Notes: generated by a model not told the origin, from the letters alone. DNA of 45,316 bases from Zygnema cylindricum (GCA_037447655.1 JBBHKE010000131.1:46913-92228); one strand, 5' to 3'. Shown: positions 1-11,117, numbered from the stretch's first letter. Made by a program: numbers and translations.

Positions 1-155
1 AGCGAAGGACTTCTTCTCTCTCTCTCCTGTGTGTGTCTGTTTCTGAAGTAGGGTGTTTTGATACCTTTGTGTTCGTATCAAGTATTTATCAGTAGATTTT
101 TTTGACTTCCCTGATACTGATAGAGGAAGGCTCTAAGCTGAGCATTTCTATGCAG

Positions 156-3100
156 GGATTTTGTAGCAGATGCAAATGTTCTTCAGGAAGCGATATTTTC
201 GGATAATGAAGAGGAAAATACAGCAACAGAAGGGGGGACCCCTGTCCCTTCTCCTGTAACAGACATGTCATCCTCTCCCTCTCCCTCTCCCTCTCCCTCT
301 TCCATAGGAGGGCGTCCAGTAAAACCCAGAAAACTTCAAAGAGCTCCAAGGCCAGCAGCACACCGTGTATGTATGTTAATGAATTCGTTTTTATTGATTA
401 TTTTTCGTCAATATCATTTTTACTTCATTTGTTAATCCAGTATGCATTTTCATGGTCGTCGTTCATTGGCTTGTTGGTTTAACCAAAAAGCGATGTGGAT
501 TTATTTTTTCAAGCACTTAAACAAATTATTGTTGTGATTTCGATTCAAGAAGCGTGACAAGGGCTGTAGGTATCGTATTGATTTAACTATAACCATGTCA
601 AAACTATGTTAAACCTATGTGATAAACCACAACTAAAACACAACCACAATTATGTCCAAAACTATACCAGGATACCGTGTATCATTATTAGCGTTAATGT
701 TATTTTTGCCATTTAATTGTGTCTGATTTTCATTGGGAGACTTGCAGTCGAAAGGTAAGTATCATAGATTCAGATTATCATAATCCGACAAGTGTGCTCG
801 GAGAAAATGAATTCTAAAAGCCCAAAAAAACATTAATGCTAGCAACGATAGTATACTTATACCAATAGTGGTGGACAATTTATTCTTTCTTTGACAAATT
901 GCACGAGTAATAGGCAAAACAAATTTGGGTTAGATTTTGAAGGTTTCCGTCAGTCTCATTTTTGAAGGACCTATTGGAGTTACAGAGCTTCCATGCTATG
1001 TCGAAAGGCAAATTTGCTCTCACCATAATTAGTGTGGTTGTTACTGTTCAATATCTCAATGCCTAAATAAATTATTGAGTTATTTCATGGGTGAAAGTTT
1101 TCAGATTGAATGTGCTTGGTATTACATTATTTTTTGTATTAAAAATTATCCATCATTTTCGCTTGACAATCTATTGACACTCTGTTGAAATAAAGTGGCC
1201 AAACTATTTACTGTCAAAAGTTCAACAAGTTATAGAAAGAGAAGATATTGCAGTTTTTATGTTTTGTTCGAGTGGAGAAAAGTGCGTCGAGAAAAAGTTT
1301 GAATTACCTTTTAATGTCCGAATGTTTGCCAAATTTTCTGTCGAGGTCTCTGTTTTCCCATATTGAAGAAAGGGTGTGTTGAAATTGATTGAGTTGCCAT
1401 TAATATCCATTTATTTGCAATATCTTCTTGCAGGGATTTTTGACTCGAGCTCGGGGAATCCCAGTATTGGAACTTTACCGATTGGCGCAATCTCGAGATC
1501 GGCGATTGGTGCTCTGTGGTCATTCTCTTGGAGGGGCGGTGAGTGACAGCATCATAGTAGTTAAGGGCAGTTAGTATAATCGGGGCTTTGGGGTTGGTTG
1601 AAGAAGCTCTGTTTAGTGAAATTTATCGGGGCTGTGTCGACTTTTGAGGTTGGACAGAGAGATAGTGGGAGAGAGAGTGGGAGTGAGAGAGGAAGAGGGA
1701 AAAGGGAAGTCTTAAATGTTTGCAACCTATTGGTACTTTGCGGTCTTTCTCTCGGAGGGCCGGTGAGTGACAACATTTTAGTACACACGGTCCATGGTTA
1801 TTAGAGTGAAGGAATGATTAGTGTAGATGCGAGATTTGAATGTATAATACTGATTTAGTGCAGGGAAATGTGGCTGATTGTAGTCCACTCCCTTAAGTAG
1901 TGTATTAACAATATTTTACGATTTTCGGAAAGAAAAAGTCATGGCTGAATTCGTATGTTAACTCCAATATCGAAGGCGGTATAGTTAAAGGTAGTTTTTA
2001 ATATCAGGGCTGGTTGAAGAAGATTTTTTGAGAGAAATTTATCGGGCTGTGTCGATTTATGAGGTTGGACAAGAGAGGGAGAGGGAAAAGGAAAGCCTCA
2101 AATACGTGGGACCTTTTGAAAGACAGGACGAATGGTGGTTCTGTCTTTTGTTCGTTTTGGCAAACCTGGTGTATATGCTGCTTTGTTATTTTCAGGTAGC
2201 AGTTTTATGCACTCTTACTATTTTGCGAGCCCTAAGTACAATTTCTGGAAAAGGAGATCAAAAAAAGGGTCCAGAAGTCAAATGCATCACTTTCTCACAA
2301 CCTCCTGTGGGGAATGCTGCTCTCAAGGAGTAAGCTTCACTGTCCTTTACCACTCTTGTAAACTATTATGTCAATCTCCAATAATTTGAAGAAAGTATTA
2401 GTATTTAAGTTGCATTAAATTTTTAATTGTTGTACAGAGTCAGTTGTTTTGGAATCTAACCTTTTTGCAAATTCAAACCGTTCTCTCATGTCTTAATGAG
2501 AAATTAACTCTAGTCTGTATTGTTGTTATTAAAGGTACAAACTAAGTACAACTAATATTGAATGAGCAATATGGATGGTCTGTATTTGTTGGCACGAAAC
2601 TAGACGAGCCATTTTTGAGAATCACTTTATGAGTTGTGGGTATAATATTTTTTTACAAGTTTAGTCTCAGGCAGTTTTAAAACTCAACAAAGAGAAGCAT
2701 GCACATTTTCACTTTTTAATGACTTGGTTTTGTTGAATTTGTAAATCACCGTCTCTCCTCTCAAGATAAACCAACAATTATCTGGTCATCTGTGACTTCT
2801 CTAATAACGAACACCAAAATTTTTCTTGTTCCCGGATAATTCTTCACCATTGAAAACCAACAATTTTCTGGGTCATATTTTGTGAATCACAGGCATGTTA
2901 TAAAAAACAATTGGCAACATCATTTCCGGACTTATTGTATTCCAGAAGATATTGTCCCTCGAATCCTCTCTCCTGCTTACTTTCAACACTATAGAATGCA
3001 AGCAGCAGCTGCCGCCTTAGCCTTAGGAGAATCCACTCTATTTCCTAAGGAACCTTTGGGAGGTCCAGTTTCTGAAATAAACAGTTTTAGTGGGAAATTG

Positions 3101-6100
3101 ATCACCGAGAGTGGAAAACTGATCACCGAGAGTGGAAAACTGATCTCCGAGAGTGGGAAATTGATTAACGAGAGCGAGGAACAAGGAAAAGGGAAAAATG
3201 TAGAACTGAAAGGTCAATTGCCGACAGGACTGGAACGTTCTCTTTGGCGAATACCAAAAATAGCGCCTCTGGGAGATATGTCGCAGTCAATTCGATGGTT
3301 CAGAAGACCGGGAGTTGAAGAGGAACAGAAACAAAAGAAGCCTGCAGAAATGTTGACTCTTTATGAAAGAGAATCGGGTGAAAAGGATTTGGAACTGAGG
3401 ATGGGGGAATCTATAGTAGCTCAAGAAAGTAGGGAAGGGAATGTAGAAATGGGAAGTATGGTTGTTTTAGAGACTGGGAATTCAGTGAGAATTAAGACTG
3501 GTAATGGGGAAGAGGCATTGGTGTTAGCCAGTGGTCGGAATAGGCAAGCAGAAGTAGAGTATGGAAATGGAAACGGAAACGGAAATGGTAACGGTGACGG
3601 AACTGAAACAAATGGAAATGGGGTTGTTTTGTTAGAAGAGAAAAGGGAGAAGGGAAGGCCTTGGCAAACCAGGTTTCTGACAGTTCCAGCTTATGTGCCT
3701 TTTGGTCAGGTAATGGGTCCCACCAATCTATTAATCTTTTATATCTAGGTATTATTTCTGGTGAATGCTAATGTCGACCGGTCAATACTGATAGCGATCG
3801 AAGAATCTCATTTGATTTTTGAGTATCTTTCTTAATCTTTGAGTTGTTTGGGAGAATTAAGTGCTCTATAATTGTACTCGTTTTATGTTAGGCAGCACTT
3901 ATGATTTAAAGGCATCTGGCATATGGATTAGTTTTTAAAATCCAGTTTAGAATGTAGGTAGTTTATTAGATAACTTTTTAAGTCAAACTGCAAACCGGGA
4001 TTCGAGACCTTTTGCATGTGGGGCAAATTGCGTCATTTGATATTTTTGTATATTAATAACTCTTTTAGCTATTGTTTTAGAACCTACTTAATGCATCATA
4101 TGCATGTTAAATAGCAATAAAAAAAAAAAAGCTACATAGATGGGAACCCAAAATCAAGTTTCCCATGGTTCCCTTTTGTCAATTTCTGGAAGGGAAGTCT
4201 GGAGATTATTAAGAAATTCCACATAACTCCTACTAAATAGTTATCTTTAGGGAATTTAAAGACAACGACAATTTTCATCATATTCAGTCTGGACCAGACT
4301 ATTTCTCTAACTGAATCCTCTGAAGTAAAAGATAATGCTTTTTTGAAGGTACGAGTTGACCACATATAATCCAAAAACGCTCGACATGAAGTCATGTGCA
4401 CTGACGACGTTGATGTTTATGCAGAAAACAAAACCCACACTATTAATGTTATGGTGTGTGGTGTTTTTTTCTATATTGTGTCTGAGGAAGAAAATTGTCT
4501 GGTTTTTTCAGCTTTATATTTTGGGAATGAATTCGGCCGAGCCTTTGTCTTCCTCGGAGTTCACGAAACTGACCACAGTACGTGCTTAATCTTGTGGACT
4601 TTTTTTTTTCTTTCGGATTGATGGTATTTTTCAAGGCTTTTCTGGGTTTTTTAGGTTCTGTTTTCTGTTTCTATGAAAATCTTCGGCTGATGAGATTTTT
4701 TGTGGTCTTAGTGTCCTGTGATTTTTTTGTTATTTTAAGACAAGTTGGAGACTTATTTGTTTTTTGTTGTTATTGGCTTTCAGTTTAAAAACCAGTAATT
4801 ATTGCACTTTGTTTACATTGAATTTTACAAAACACGAAATGCAAAGAATGTTTTGTGGATAACATTTCTTTTCATTTCCTTCGCCATTTCTCTTCCTTAG
4901 GTCCGGGGAATGTTATCGGAAGTTCGTGACAGATTTGCTTCCCACAGTATGAGATCCTATCGAGCTCGCTTTCAAAAGTCAGTTAAATTCTATCCTTCCT
5001 CTCCATTTTTAGTCCCGTTTTTCTGTATCACCGTCATTTATGGTGGTGTATTTTAAGGTCACGGTGTTGACATACCTTTTTGCATCAACTTTTGTTATAG
5101 CAGTTGGTAGTCAGTTAAGAACTACCAACTGCAGAAAATCTCTTTGTAGAATATTAAGAAATTTCTCGTTGATATATGTGACAGTATCCTTCATTCGATA
5201 CACTACTTTTTGTCCTCTTTTTCTTTTCAGCATGTCCGGCTATTGTATGATAGAGGGAATTCTGACAATTACTGATGTACCAAGAAGAGGGATAGAGGGA
5301 TTACTGTGTACATTCGGGCACGCTATTTTTTATCCTTTCCACACGTCTACCCACTATACAACACGTGTTCATCCAAACAATTGTTTCCCCATCACCTTGA
5401 CGCTCTTAACACTTCATTTTTCATTTTTTTTCTTTTTTCTTTTTTCCCATTTTTAATTTCTTTTCGTTTTTTCAGCATATATGGCCATTGTATGACGGAA
5501 GGAATTCCGTTCCCTGCGGCAGTTTTGGAACAATTGCCGCATTTCCATGATTGGATGGCACGTCAGACAATGAAGGCTATCCATGTGGCTCCTGTCGCGC
5601 CGCCACCTGTCATCCACACAGCTACTTCGGTGGTGCCGATTGGGTGGACAGGTGTCCCGGGAGAGGGAAACTCCGGGCCTCTTTACGTGGATGTATGCGG
5701 AGAAGGCTTACCACAATGTACTATGGCGAGAGCGTGTATTAACGGGCGATGGTAAGAGTTTTTTCACACTGTCGTAGTTAATTTGTCTCTTTTTTCTTGC
5801 AGTTTGTTATGTATTTTTTTTCTGGTTTTGGTTTTGCTTCCGCGTTTAGTTCATTTTCCCTTTCTTTTTGTTTTTATAAGTCATAATTGAAGATGAGTAA
5901 AGCTCTGATATATGTTGAGTTAACAGAGAGCCTTGGAGTCGTCTTCCTCGTTTACTTTGTTTTATTGCAATTCAGAATAACAAGTATTTCTAGGAACATT
6001 ATCAGTAAGCGAAAAGTCTTGATATGCATTTTGAGCTCAGTTTCATCTTTTATCTTGTCTTAATAAAAAAAAGTTTTGAGTGTAAGTGAAAAACAAGCTT

Positions 6101-9100
6101 CAAGCTTAACAATTTTTGTTAGTAGGGTAGAGCTCTTTTCAAACTGAAGAATTAATATGAAACGATATTTCTTTTTAAAAAAATGAAACAAAAGAATGCT
6201 CAACTCATAGTGAAAGTATTTTGTTTGTTTGACTGGTCAGCTAAAGAAAGACAAAAACAAACAAATTGTTAAGGTATTTCTGTTTGCACTTCATACTGTC
6301 AATTTAAATTAATGTAGGAAATCAAGTATAACACCTTGGAACTGAATTGTTTTTCTCTTTTTACTTTATCTTCAGGTTTTTTGCGGTAATTGAAAAGGTT
6401 TATAAATAAAATTCTATGTTTTTTTTACTGAAAGAAGATAAGGAAAACAACAACGTTTTATTGCATTCGATCAGTCATAGGTTCTTAATCAAATCGTCAG
6501 TTAAGTCAATGTACCGAAATTCAACCTTCTTCTTTCCCTCTTTCTATTTTCCTTCAGGTTTCCTGCTGTAGTTGAAAAACCTTCGGTCAATCCTTTAGAG
6601 GAATTGGAGATAAGCAAAGAAAACCCTTTGCAGTGTATCCGTTTTAGAATCCCTCCTCCAAAAAAAAGACCTCAACCACCTCCTAATACGTCCATTGGTC
6701 CTCCTCCACCTCCTCCTCCTCCTACTCCTCTTCCTCTTCCTCCTCCCTCACAAAACTCACAAAACCAAGTGCGAGGAGGGAAGGAAAGTTGGTGGAAAAA
6801 CAGACCGTGGAGAGCGAGAGGATTCTCAGGGACTGTCTCCAATTCTGGTTTTGGGGGACTTATGGGGTCAAATACTATGGGATCTTTTGGAGACGAAGTT
6901 GTGGGAGAAGTGACAATTGAGTGCAGTACTGATTTCGATTTCACAACAAAAGAGGTAGCCATGCGGATAAGGAGAGTTCGACTTATAGGATTGGAGGTAA
7001 CCCCTTTTGACTTTCGACGTTTGACTTTTGTTTTTTGAGTTTTTCTATTCCTCGCTATATGGGCACCGTTATTCGTGTGGACACCGTTATTAGTGTGGGC
7101 CGTACTTTTGTTTTTTTATGGTGGGTGAAAATATGTGGTATGTATATGTCTTTTTAAGTTTTTAAGCGAAACAAAAAATTGGGGCTTCTGCATAACATGA
7201 GTTGGAAACATGAAATTGAGTTTAAATGCAGAAACTGTTTTCTTGACAGTAACAATTCCGGTGAAGGATATGAAGCAAACAGGGCCGTTTTTTTTTTTTT
7301 GTTTTTTTAGGGTGCAGGAAAAACATCTTTGTACTGTGCTTTGCTAGGAGAGGAGGGAGAGGAGAGGAGTGTGACTGGAATTAGACATGGAGGAGTAGTT
7401 CCGGATGGGGAGTGGAGGGAGGGAGTTTCGTCAGGAGTCGGGTATATGGATGGTGCTGGAGTCAGTCTCCAGGTGAGATGTTTCTTCCTTATGGTATCCT
7501 TATGCCCCCTCCCTCTCTCCCTCCCTCCCTCCCCCTCTCCCTCTCCCTCTCCCTCTTCCTCCCCCTCCCTCTTTCTCCACATCTCTCTCTGCGTCTCCTC
7601 CTGGCCCTTTTTCCCTTCCCCTCTTAGGGCGCTGATTTTTAGGTATAAGAGGCTGTTCAAGAAATCCCTTTAAAAATTCCTCCAGGGTTGAAGATGTTTC
7701 TGTTTTTCTCTTTCAATGACTTGTAGTTTAACATTTCTAACCTTCAGTTATTTAAGAGTATGTAAAGGACAAGATTCACAAAAGTATCACACGACACAAC
7801 AATTTCTTTAGATGGATAGCAAGTAGTATTTATTATGAATGTACAAAAAAAAATAATCGACGATTCAGATATCTTTGTATATCTCGTGTGTATGGATTTT
7901 AACATCAAAACAAAATGACAAGAGATAACAACTCAAAATCTTTATTTAAATGCTTAGTTTTGTTCTTTCGTTTTTTATGGAAGATCAGTTAAAAGGTTAC
8001 TATCCAAAATTTCCGGAATGCCATTTTTTCATTTAAAAAACTAACTCATATTTTTTCTATTACTTCCTTTTGTTTTTTGTCTCTTTTTTTTCAATTTTTT
8101 TCTTCTTTTTCTCTTTCTCTTCTCTTTTTCTCTTTCTCTTCTCTTTTTCTCTTCCTCTCTTCTTCTCCTCTTCTTTTCTCCTTCTTTTCTTTTCTCTTCT
8201 CTTTTCCTTCTTTTTTTTCTCTTCTCTTCTTTCCTTCTTTTCTTCTCTTCTTATCCTCTTCCCCTCTTCTCTTCTTCTGTTTTTCTCTTCGTCACCTCGT
8301 TTTCCGCCTATCTTCCTTTCATCTCTTCCTTGTCATTCTCTTTCTCCAGCATTTAGATGCAGAAGTGGATCAGCTTCGTCAAGAACTCTCTCCTTCTTCT
8401 GGACCTCTCGGTCGTCGCGTAGATCTTGTCGTATTGGTTCACAACTTAGCGCATAAAATCCCTCGAGAACGAAAATCTCAGTATCGCATTTCAGGTACAA
8501 TTAATACCACAAACAGACTAGCCTCCCTCTCCTTACGCTCTCCATTTATAATATTCCAAAACTCTTTCTTACACGCTCTCCCTTTCGCTTCCATGTCTCG
8601 ACAAGCTTCCGAAAGCCCGTTGCTCTCTGATTCCGCTTTGGGAAAACAACAATTTCAACCTTCATTTTTGACCAATAAGACACTCGAAAACCCCTTGTCA
8701 GAAAAACCGAATCAGTCCCGTTCCTCTAACGGTATCTCAAAAAATGCGTCAAAAAATACTTCGAATTCTGCCTCAAACAATGCCTCAAAAAATAGCTTAA
8801 ACAATAACGCTCCTCCTCCTACTCCTCCTCCCATCCTCTCTCCTCTCCTGCGAGAAGTAGAAGCAGCAGGAATTCCTGTCGTCTTAGCACTAACCAACAA
8901 ATTTGCCGCGAGTGCGGATAGGCGCCACCTGGCGGCAGCCATGGCCATGGAGATTTACGGAATCTCGGCCGATCGAACGGTTATCGTGAACTCTCAGCCT
9001 TACAGTATATATGGAAGTGGAACATTAACCACGGAGGAAATCATGAAGGCAGTCGAATTGGCGAGAGCCGCTGAGCTGGTGGGAGAAACAGACAAAGGAC

Positions 9101-9982
9101 AAAGAACGAATATGCCTCGTCTTATGCAGATGCCTTTGGAGTTTATGCAAAGGTCGTTTAAGAGGAGAGAAGCGGTACTTCCGGTGGAGGGAGTGAAGGA
9201 GTTACAAACTCTCATTCATAAAACACTGAAGGGGAAGGAGGAAATAGCTTTAGAGGTGAGGGAACTTTGGACTCGGCTGTGAAAACTCTCTCTTTCTCTC
9301 TCCCTTTTCTCTCCCTCTTCTCTCCTTTTTCTCTCCCTCTCCCGTTTCTCTCCCTCTCCTTTGCAGTTGACATGTATTGGAGTGTACAAGGTATACATGA
9401 TTGTTATTCCCACTAAAACATGTTGAATAGTTTACCGTTAATCAAACTGTGGGAGCATTTACAACTTTAATAATGTTTTTGCAACGCAAAAAGAAAGGTA
9501 CAAATTACTGAAGCCTGAACATTTTTAACGCCAAATTAATCCAGTTTCTTGCTTGCTTAAGTCTTCCCTCCTCTTGAATGTTTCACGATGTGACAAAAGT
9601 TGTTGTATTGCAACTTTTAAGTTGTGTTTCGTTTTTTTAAATTATTGAGCGTTATATATAGTTTGTTTAATAAACCGTTTCCCTAAATTGTCAAATTTTC
9701 TAAACTATCGACTTTTAAAAAGTTTGTTGATCGTGATTATGTCTTCATTCTCTGAACCAATTATTTTGTTTTGACACTCAGGGAGTTACCAAGGCTGCGT
9801 TAAAACGAGAGTTGGCGATAAAAGCTTCTAAAAGTTTCACAAAAAAACGCCAGAAGGACAGTAATACTGATTCTGAATTACAAGATATGACAAAAACAGC
9901 CGCTGTAGGAGCTTTAATCGGTAGTTCTCTCGGTATCGCTGTCACTATTTTTGTCGCTGTCGCAAAAAAATTGAAGCCGTGA
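156..9982 (+). CDS. Lipase class 3 / P-loop NTPase fusion protein, 3' part, 11 exons (5' end outside window)
   Basis: Exons I assign: 156-366, 1434-1538, 2196-2329, 2893-3709, 4512-4577, 4901-4977, 5476-5751, 6558-6996, 7311-7472, 8350-9255 and 9782-9982 (stop TGA 9980-9982). All introns are GT-AG and all phases join, giving 1130 visible codons. The exon-by-exon order of conserved blocks matches the plant lipase class 3 family that I recall for Arabidopsis AT3G07400 (about 1000 aa; locus from memory). Blocks include DFVADANVLQ, PAAHR, GFLTRARGIP, GHSLGG, FSQPPVGNAAL, YCIPEDIVPRI, SYRARFQ, IGWTGVPG, RRVRLIGLEGAGKTS, LVHNLAHKIPR and the C-terminal tail. By family it is probably a lipid acyl hydrolase, but substrate and location are not shown by sequence. 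Oddities are a (PS)n stretch encoded by CCCTCT repeats in exon 1, a long low-complexity region in exon 4, a polyproline run in exon 8 and a Ser/Asn-rich insertion in exon 10. The start lies upstream of the window; bases 1-155 are intron. Confidence 0.9.
673..856. mobile_element. MITE-like element with TACACCG-type ends in lipase intron 1
   Basis: The left end TACCGTGTATCATTATTAGC and the right end (831-856, CATTAATGCTAGCAACGATA and onward) are imperfect inverted copies. They match the ends of better preserved copies at 14466-14687 and 17591-17823. The interior shares the 'cattgggaga..gtcgaaaggt' portion with those copies. It is about 185 bp, has no coding capacity and is decayed. Confidence 0.6.
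1434..2991 (+). other. Lipase_3 catalytic core (exons 2 to 4 start)
   Basis: Exon 2 (1434-1538) ends with the nucleophile elbow GHSLGG. The serine is visible residue 101, counting from the Asp codon at 157. Exon 3 continues with the alanine/leucine-rich helix that follows the elbow and with FSQPPVGNAAL. Exon 4 opens with YCIPEDIVPRI, whose D (residue 169) fits the catalytic acid that precedes V-P-R in class 3 lipases. I do not assign the catalytic histidine. The core looks intact, with no stop or frameshift, so a working hydrolase is plausible. Assignment as an alpha/beta hydrolase rests on these motifs. Confidence 0.85.
1504..2105 (+). repeat. Tandem segmental duplication covering the 3' edge of exon 2 and its donor
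   Basis: 1729-1777 is a roughly 84% copy of 1504-1552, that is the end of exon 2, its GTGAGT donor and the first intron bases, 224 bp downstream. The following block 1560-1690 recurs at about 1981-2100. In the copied exon edge the lipase elbow reads GLSLGG, so the His is lost and the Ser kept. The copied donor at 1763-1768 is still GTGAGT. It lies wholly in intron 2. Confidence 0.8.
3089..3172 (+). repeat. In-frame 21-bp x4 repeat in lipase exon 4
   Basis: Four consecutive 21-base units (starting 3089, 3110, 3131 and 3152) encode four near-identical heptads of the form S-G-K-L-I-x-E. The heptads are polar and differ only at single codons, so this is a recent in-frame tandem expansion in a linker after the lipase core. 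Further on, 3562-3623 encodes an NG/DG dipeptide run from GGAAAY repeats. Confidence 0.85.
5100..5132. other. Perfect 12-bp hairpin in lipase intron 6
   Basis: GCAGTTGGTAGT (5100-5111) and ACTACCAACTGC (5121-5132) are perfect inverted copies around a 9-base loop. It sits between a retained exon edge and a decoy acceptor. Confidence 0.8.
5222..5265 (+). repeat. Decoy acceptor and partial copy of exon 7 start
   Basis: TTTTCAG followed by CATGTCCGGCTATTGTATGA (from 5231) copies the true acceptor and start of exon 7 (from 5476, CATATATGGCCATTGTATGA), 245 bp upstream. Similarity is clear for about 32 bases after the AG and then ends. The decoy keeps a usable pyrimidine tract and AG. Using it would insert extra sequence into the mRNA. 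Confidence 0.75.
6361..6402 (+). repeat. Decoy acceptor and partial copy of exon 8 start
   Basis: ATCTTCAG followed by GTTTTTTGCGGTAATTGAAA (from 6376) copies the real acceptor and beginning of exon 8 (from 6558, GTTTCCTGCTGTAGTTGAAA), 182 bp upstream. Read in the exon 8 frame the copy soon meets a stop. Confidence 0.7.
7498..7620 (+). repeat. CCCTCT/CCCTCC microsatellite in lipase intron 9
   Basis: Imperfect pyrimidine hexamer repeat just after the exon 9 donor (7473). It belongs to the same simple-sequence class as the large tracts at 33.7-36.2 kb and 45.0 kb. Confidence 0.85.
8070..8349 (+). repeat. Extended polypyrimidine tract before exon 10
   Basis: About 280 bases of nearly pure T/C on the + strand, mainly TTCTC and TTTTTC, running straight into the exon 10 acceptor TTTCTCCAG. 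It is an unusually long 3' splice-site pyrimidine tract. Its open reading frames are composition artefacts. Confidence 0.85.
9281..9363 (+). repeat. CTCTCC pyrimidine repeat in lipase intron 10
   Basis: Imperfect CTCTCCCTCT-like repeat in the last intron (9256-9781). No coding signal. Confidence 0.8.
9782..9982 (+). other. C-terminal tail-anchor exon of the lipase gene
   Basis: The last exon encodes 66 residues: a basic, K/R-rich stretch, then a single hydrophobic segment of about 20 residues (small residues plus I, V, F) closing with KKLKP and TGA. One C-terminal hydrophobic helix with basic ends is typical of a tail anchor, so membrane attachment is inferred. The same arrangement occurs in the plant relative as I recall it. 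A loose polyadenylation-like AATAAA lies about 350 bases downstream. Confidence 0.75.
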
Positions 9983-10908
9983 ATATTACGAAAAAAAAAA
10001 AAAATCGTATTAGTTCAGCACGTTTTTTGGAAAAAAGGAAAAGAAATACAGGAAAGGAAGTCTATTTGGTGAAATGCTACAAAGGTAGAGTCGTATAGAG
10101 AAGGGATTTGTGAAAATTTCTTGACTTTTTACGGTAGAAAAAGTCTCATCATTTTTGCAGTAGCCTTTGTGCAGAATAGGAAATTATTCGTTTTCTTTTC
10201 AGTATAGGGGCATGTAAATATAGTTTTTTGTCACCTTCCAGTATAGTTTTTTTTCTTTTTTCCTTAGATTCTCAGATTCCCATGGGATGGATTATGGTTT
10301 TGTAAGTGTGTTTTTTCCGTTCCTAAATAGAGGTAAATAAAACAAATACTTGAGTCAAAGTGCATTTTTCAACAATATTGGATCCACATTTTGGCTTTTC
10401 TCATCAGAAAGATGAATATTAGAGACGAACTGGGATTCTTTCTTATAGGCTTATAAAACATGCCCCTGGTGTTCTTGGCCAGTAATTACAAGGATTGTTC
10501 TTGAGTCTGACTGGGACACATTGTCACAGTATCAGCTTAACTTTTCTTAGTTTTAATTTTCCGCAGGATACAGTGGAAGGAATGAACAAAATTTCCATTG
10601 ACTGAAATGATCGTTTTGTGATGCAAGTACCAAATAAAAGAGTGCATTTCGAAGATGAATGCTCAAATAATGTGAAAGACAGCTGTCAGTTGCCACTCTG
10701 GGTTTTCTTGTGTCATTGCATGAATCCCCCCTTAAAATTTAATACAGCACTCTGGATGTTATGTCAATATACTTGTGTGACTTAATTTTTTGGCAAATTT
10801 TTGTCCGCATTGAGCTCACAGAGGAGTTGATTATAATAAAGTAGAGACGCAATATAAAAGGTGATGAAGAAAATCTAATAAATCCCCCACAGCACAAAAA
10901 TAGTAAGG
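9983..10908. other. Intergenic, no gene seen
   Basis: AT-rich sequence following the lipase gene. It probably contains the 3' UTR at its start. I see no exon, RNA gene or clear repeat in the remainder. Confidence 0.5.
10336..10341 (+). promoter_or_regulatory. Possible polyadenylation signal AATAAA of the lipase gene
   Basis: A canonical AATAAA lies about 350 bases after the lipase stop in AT-rich sequence. Plant signals are loose, so this is only a candidate; another AAATAAAAG lies near 10632. Confidence 0.25.
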
Positions 10909-11117
10909 CACACGGTGTATCGCTATTAGTGTTTTTGTTTTTTTTCACCAGTTAAAACATCTTTTCTCCGTACACATTCGTTCAATTATGGATCTGACGG
11001 TTGCCATGAAAGGCGAGATTCTCACCTTTTGATCGGCGGTCTCGATCTGAAAAGCGGACATGTGTGTACACATAAAAAATGTTTTAAGTGGCGAAAAAAA
11101 TATTAATTAAAAAAAAA
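10909..11117. mobile_element. Decayed TACACCG-type fold-back element
   Basis: The left end CACACGGTGTATCGCTATTA is nearly identical to the ends of the 14466-14687 element. The interior resembles that element in part and its reverse complement in part (for example the CTGACGGTTGCC block), as expected of a fold-back structure. The right end (GTGGCGAAAAAAATATTAAT) is badly eroded, so that limit is approximate. Confidence 0.5.

Larger units (their letters stand above)
6558..9255 (+). other. P-loop NTPase-like domain of the lipase fusion (exons 8-10)
   Basis: Exon 8 ends at GLE and exon 9 starts GAGKTS, so the Walker A motif G-x(4)-G-K-T (residues 706-713) is split by an intron at codon phase 0. 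Exon 10 has VDLVVLVHNL (about 786-794), a hydrophobic strand like a Walker B strand, and LALTNKF (about 941-947), resembling the TKxD/NKxD guanine-specificity motif but lacking its final Asp. This suggests a GTPase-like fold with a degenerate specificity loop. Between these two motifs exon 10 carries roughly 100 residues rich in Ser, Asn and Pro (about 815-915). I recall a much shorter spacer here in the Arabidopsis relative. A GTACAA sequence at 8495 could be a weak donor inside it, but the frame stays open throughout. Confidence 0.7.

Noticed and set aside
1222-1523. Minus-strand frames in lipase intron 1/exon 2
   Set aside because: Antisense shadows without motifs; exon 2 on the + strand explains the region.
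6672-6962. Minus-strand frame of 96 codons
   Set aside because: Antisense shadow of lipase exon 8, with a Gly run opposite the polyproline codons.
8077-8349. Upstream extension of the exon 10 frame into Phe/Ser/Leu-rich sequence
   Set aside because: This is the intron's polypyrimidine tract. The acceptor TTTCTCCAG at 8341-8349 and family alignment set the exon start at 8350.
9256-9282. Exon 10 reading on to a TGA at 9280-9282 as the protein's end
   Set aside because: A GTGAGG donor at 9256 and a conserved C-terminal exon at 9782 join in phase. The read-through would lose the conserved tail. It may be a minor isoform at most.
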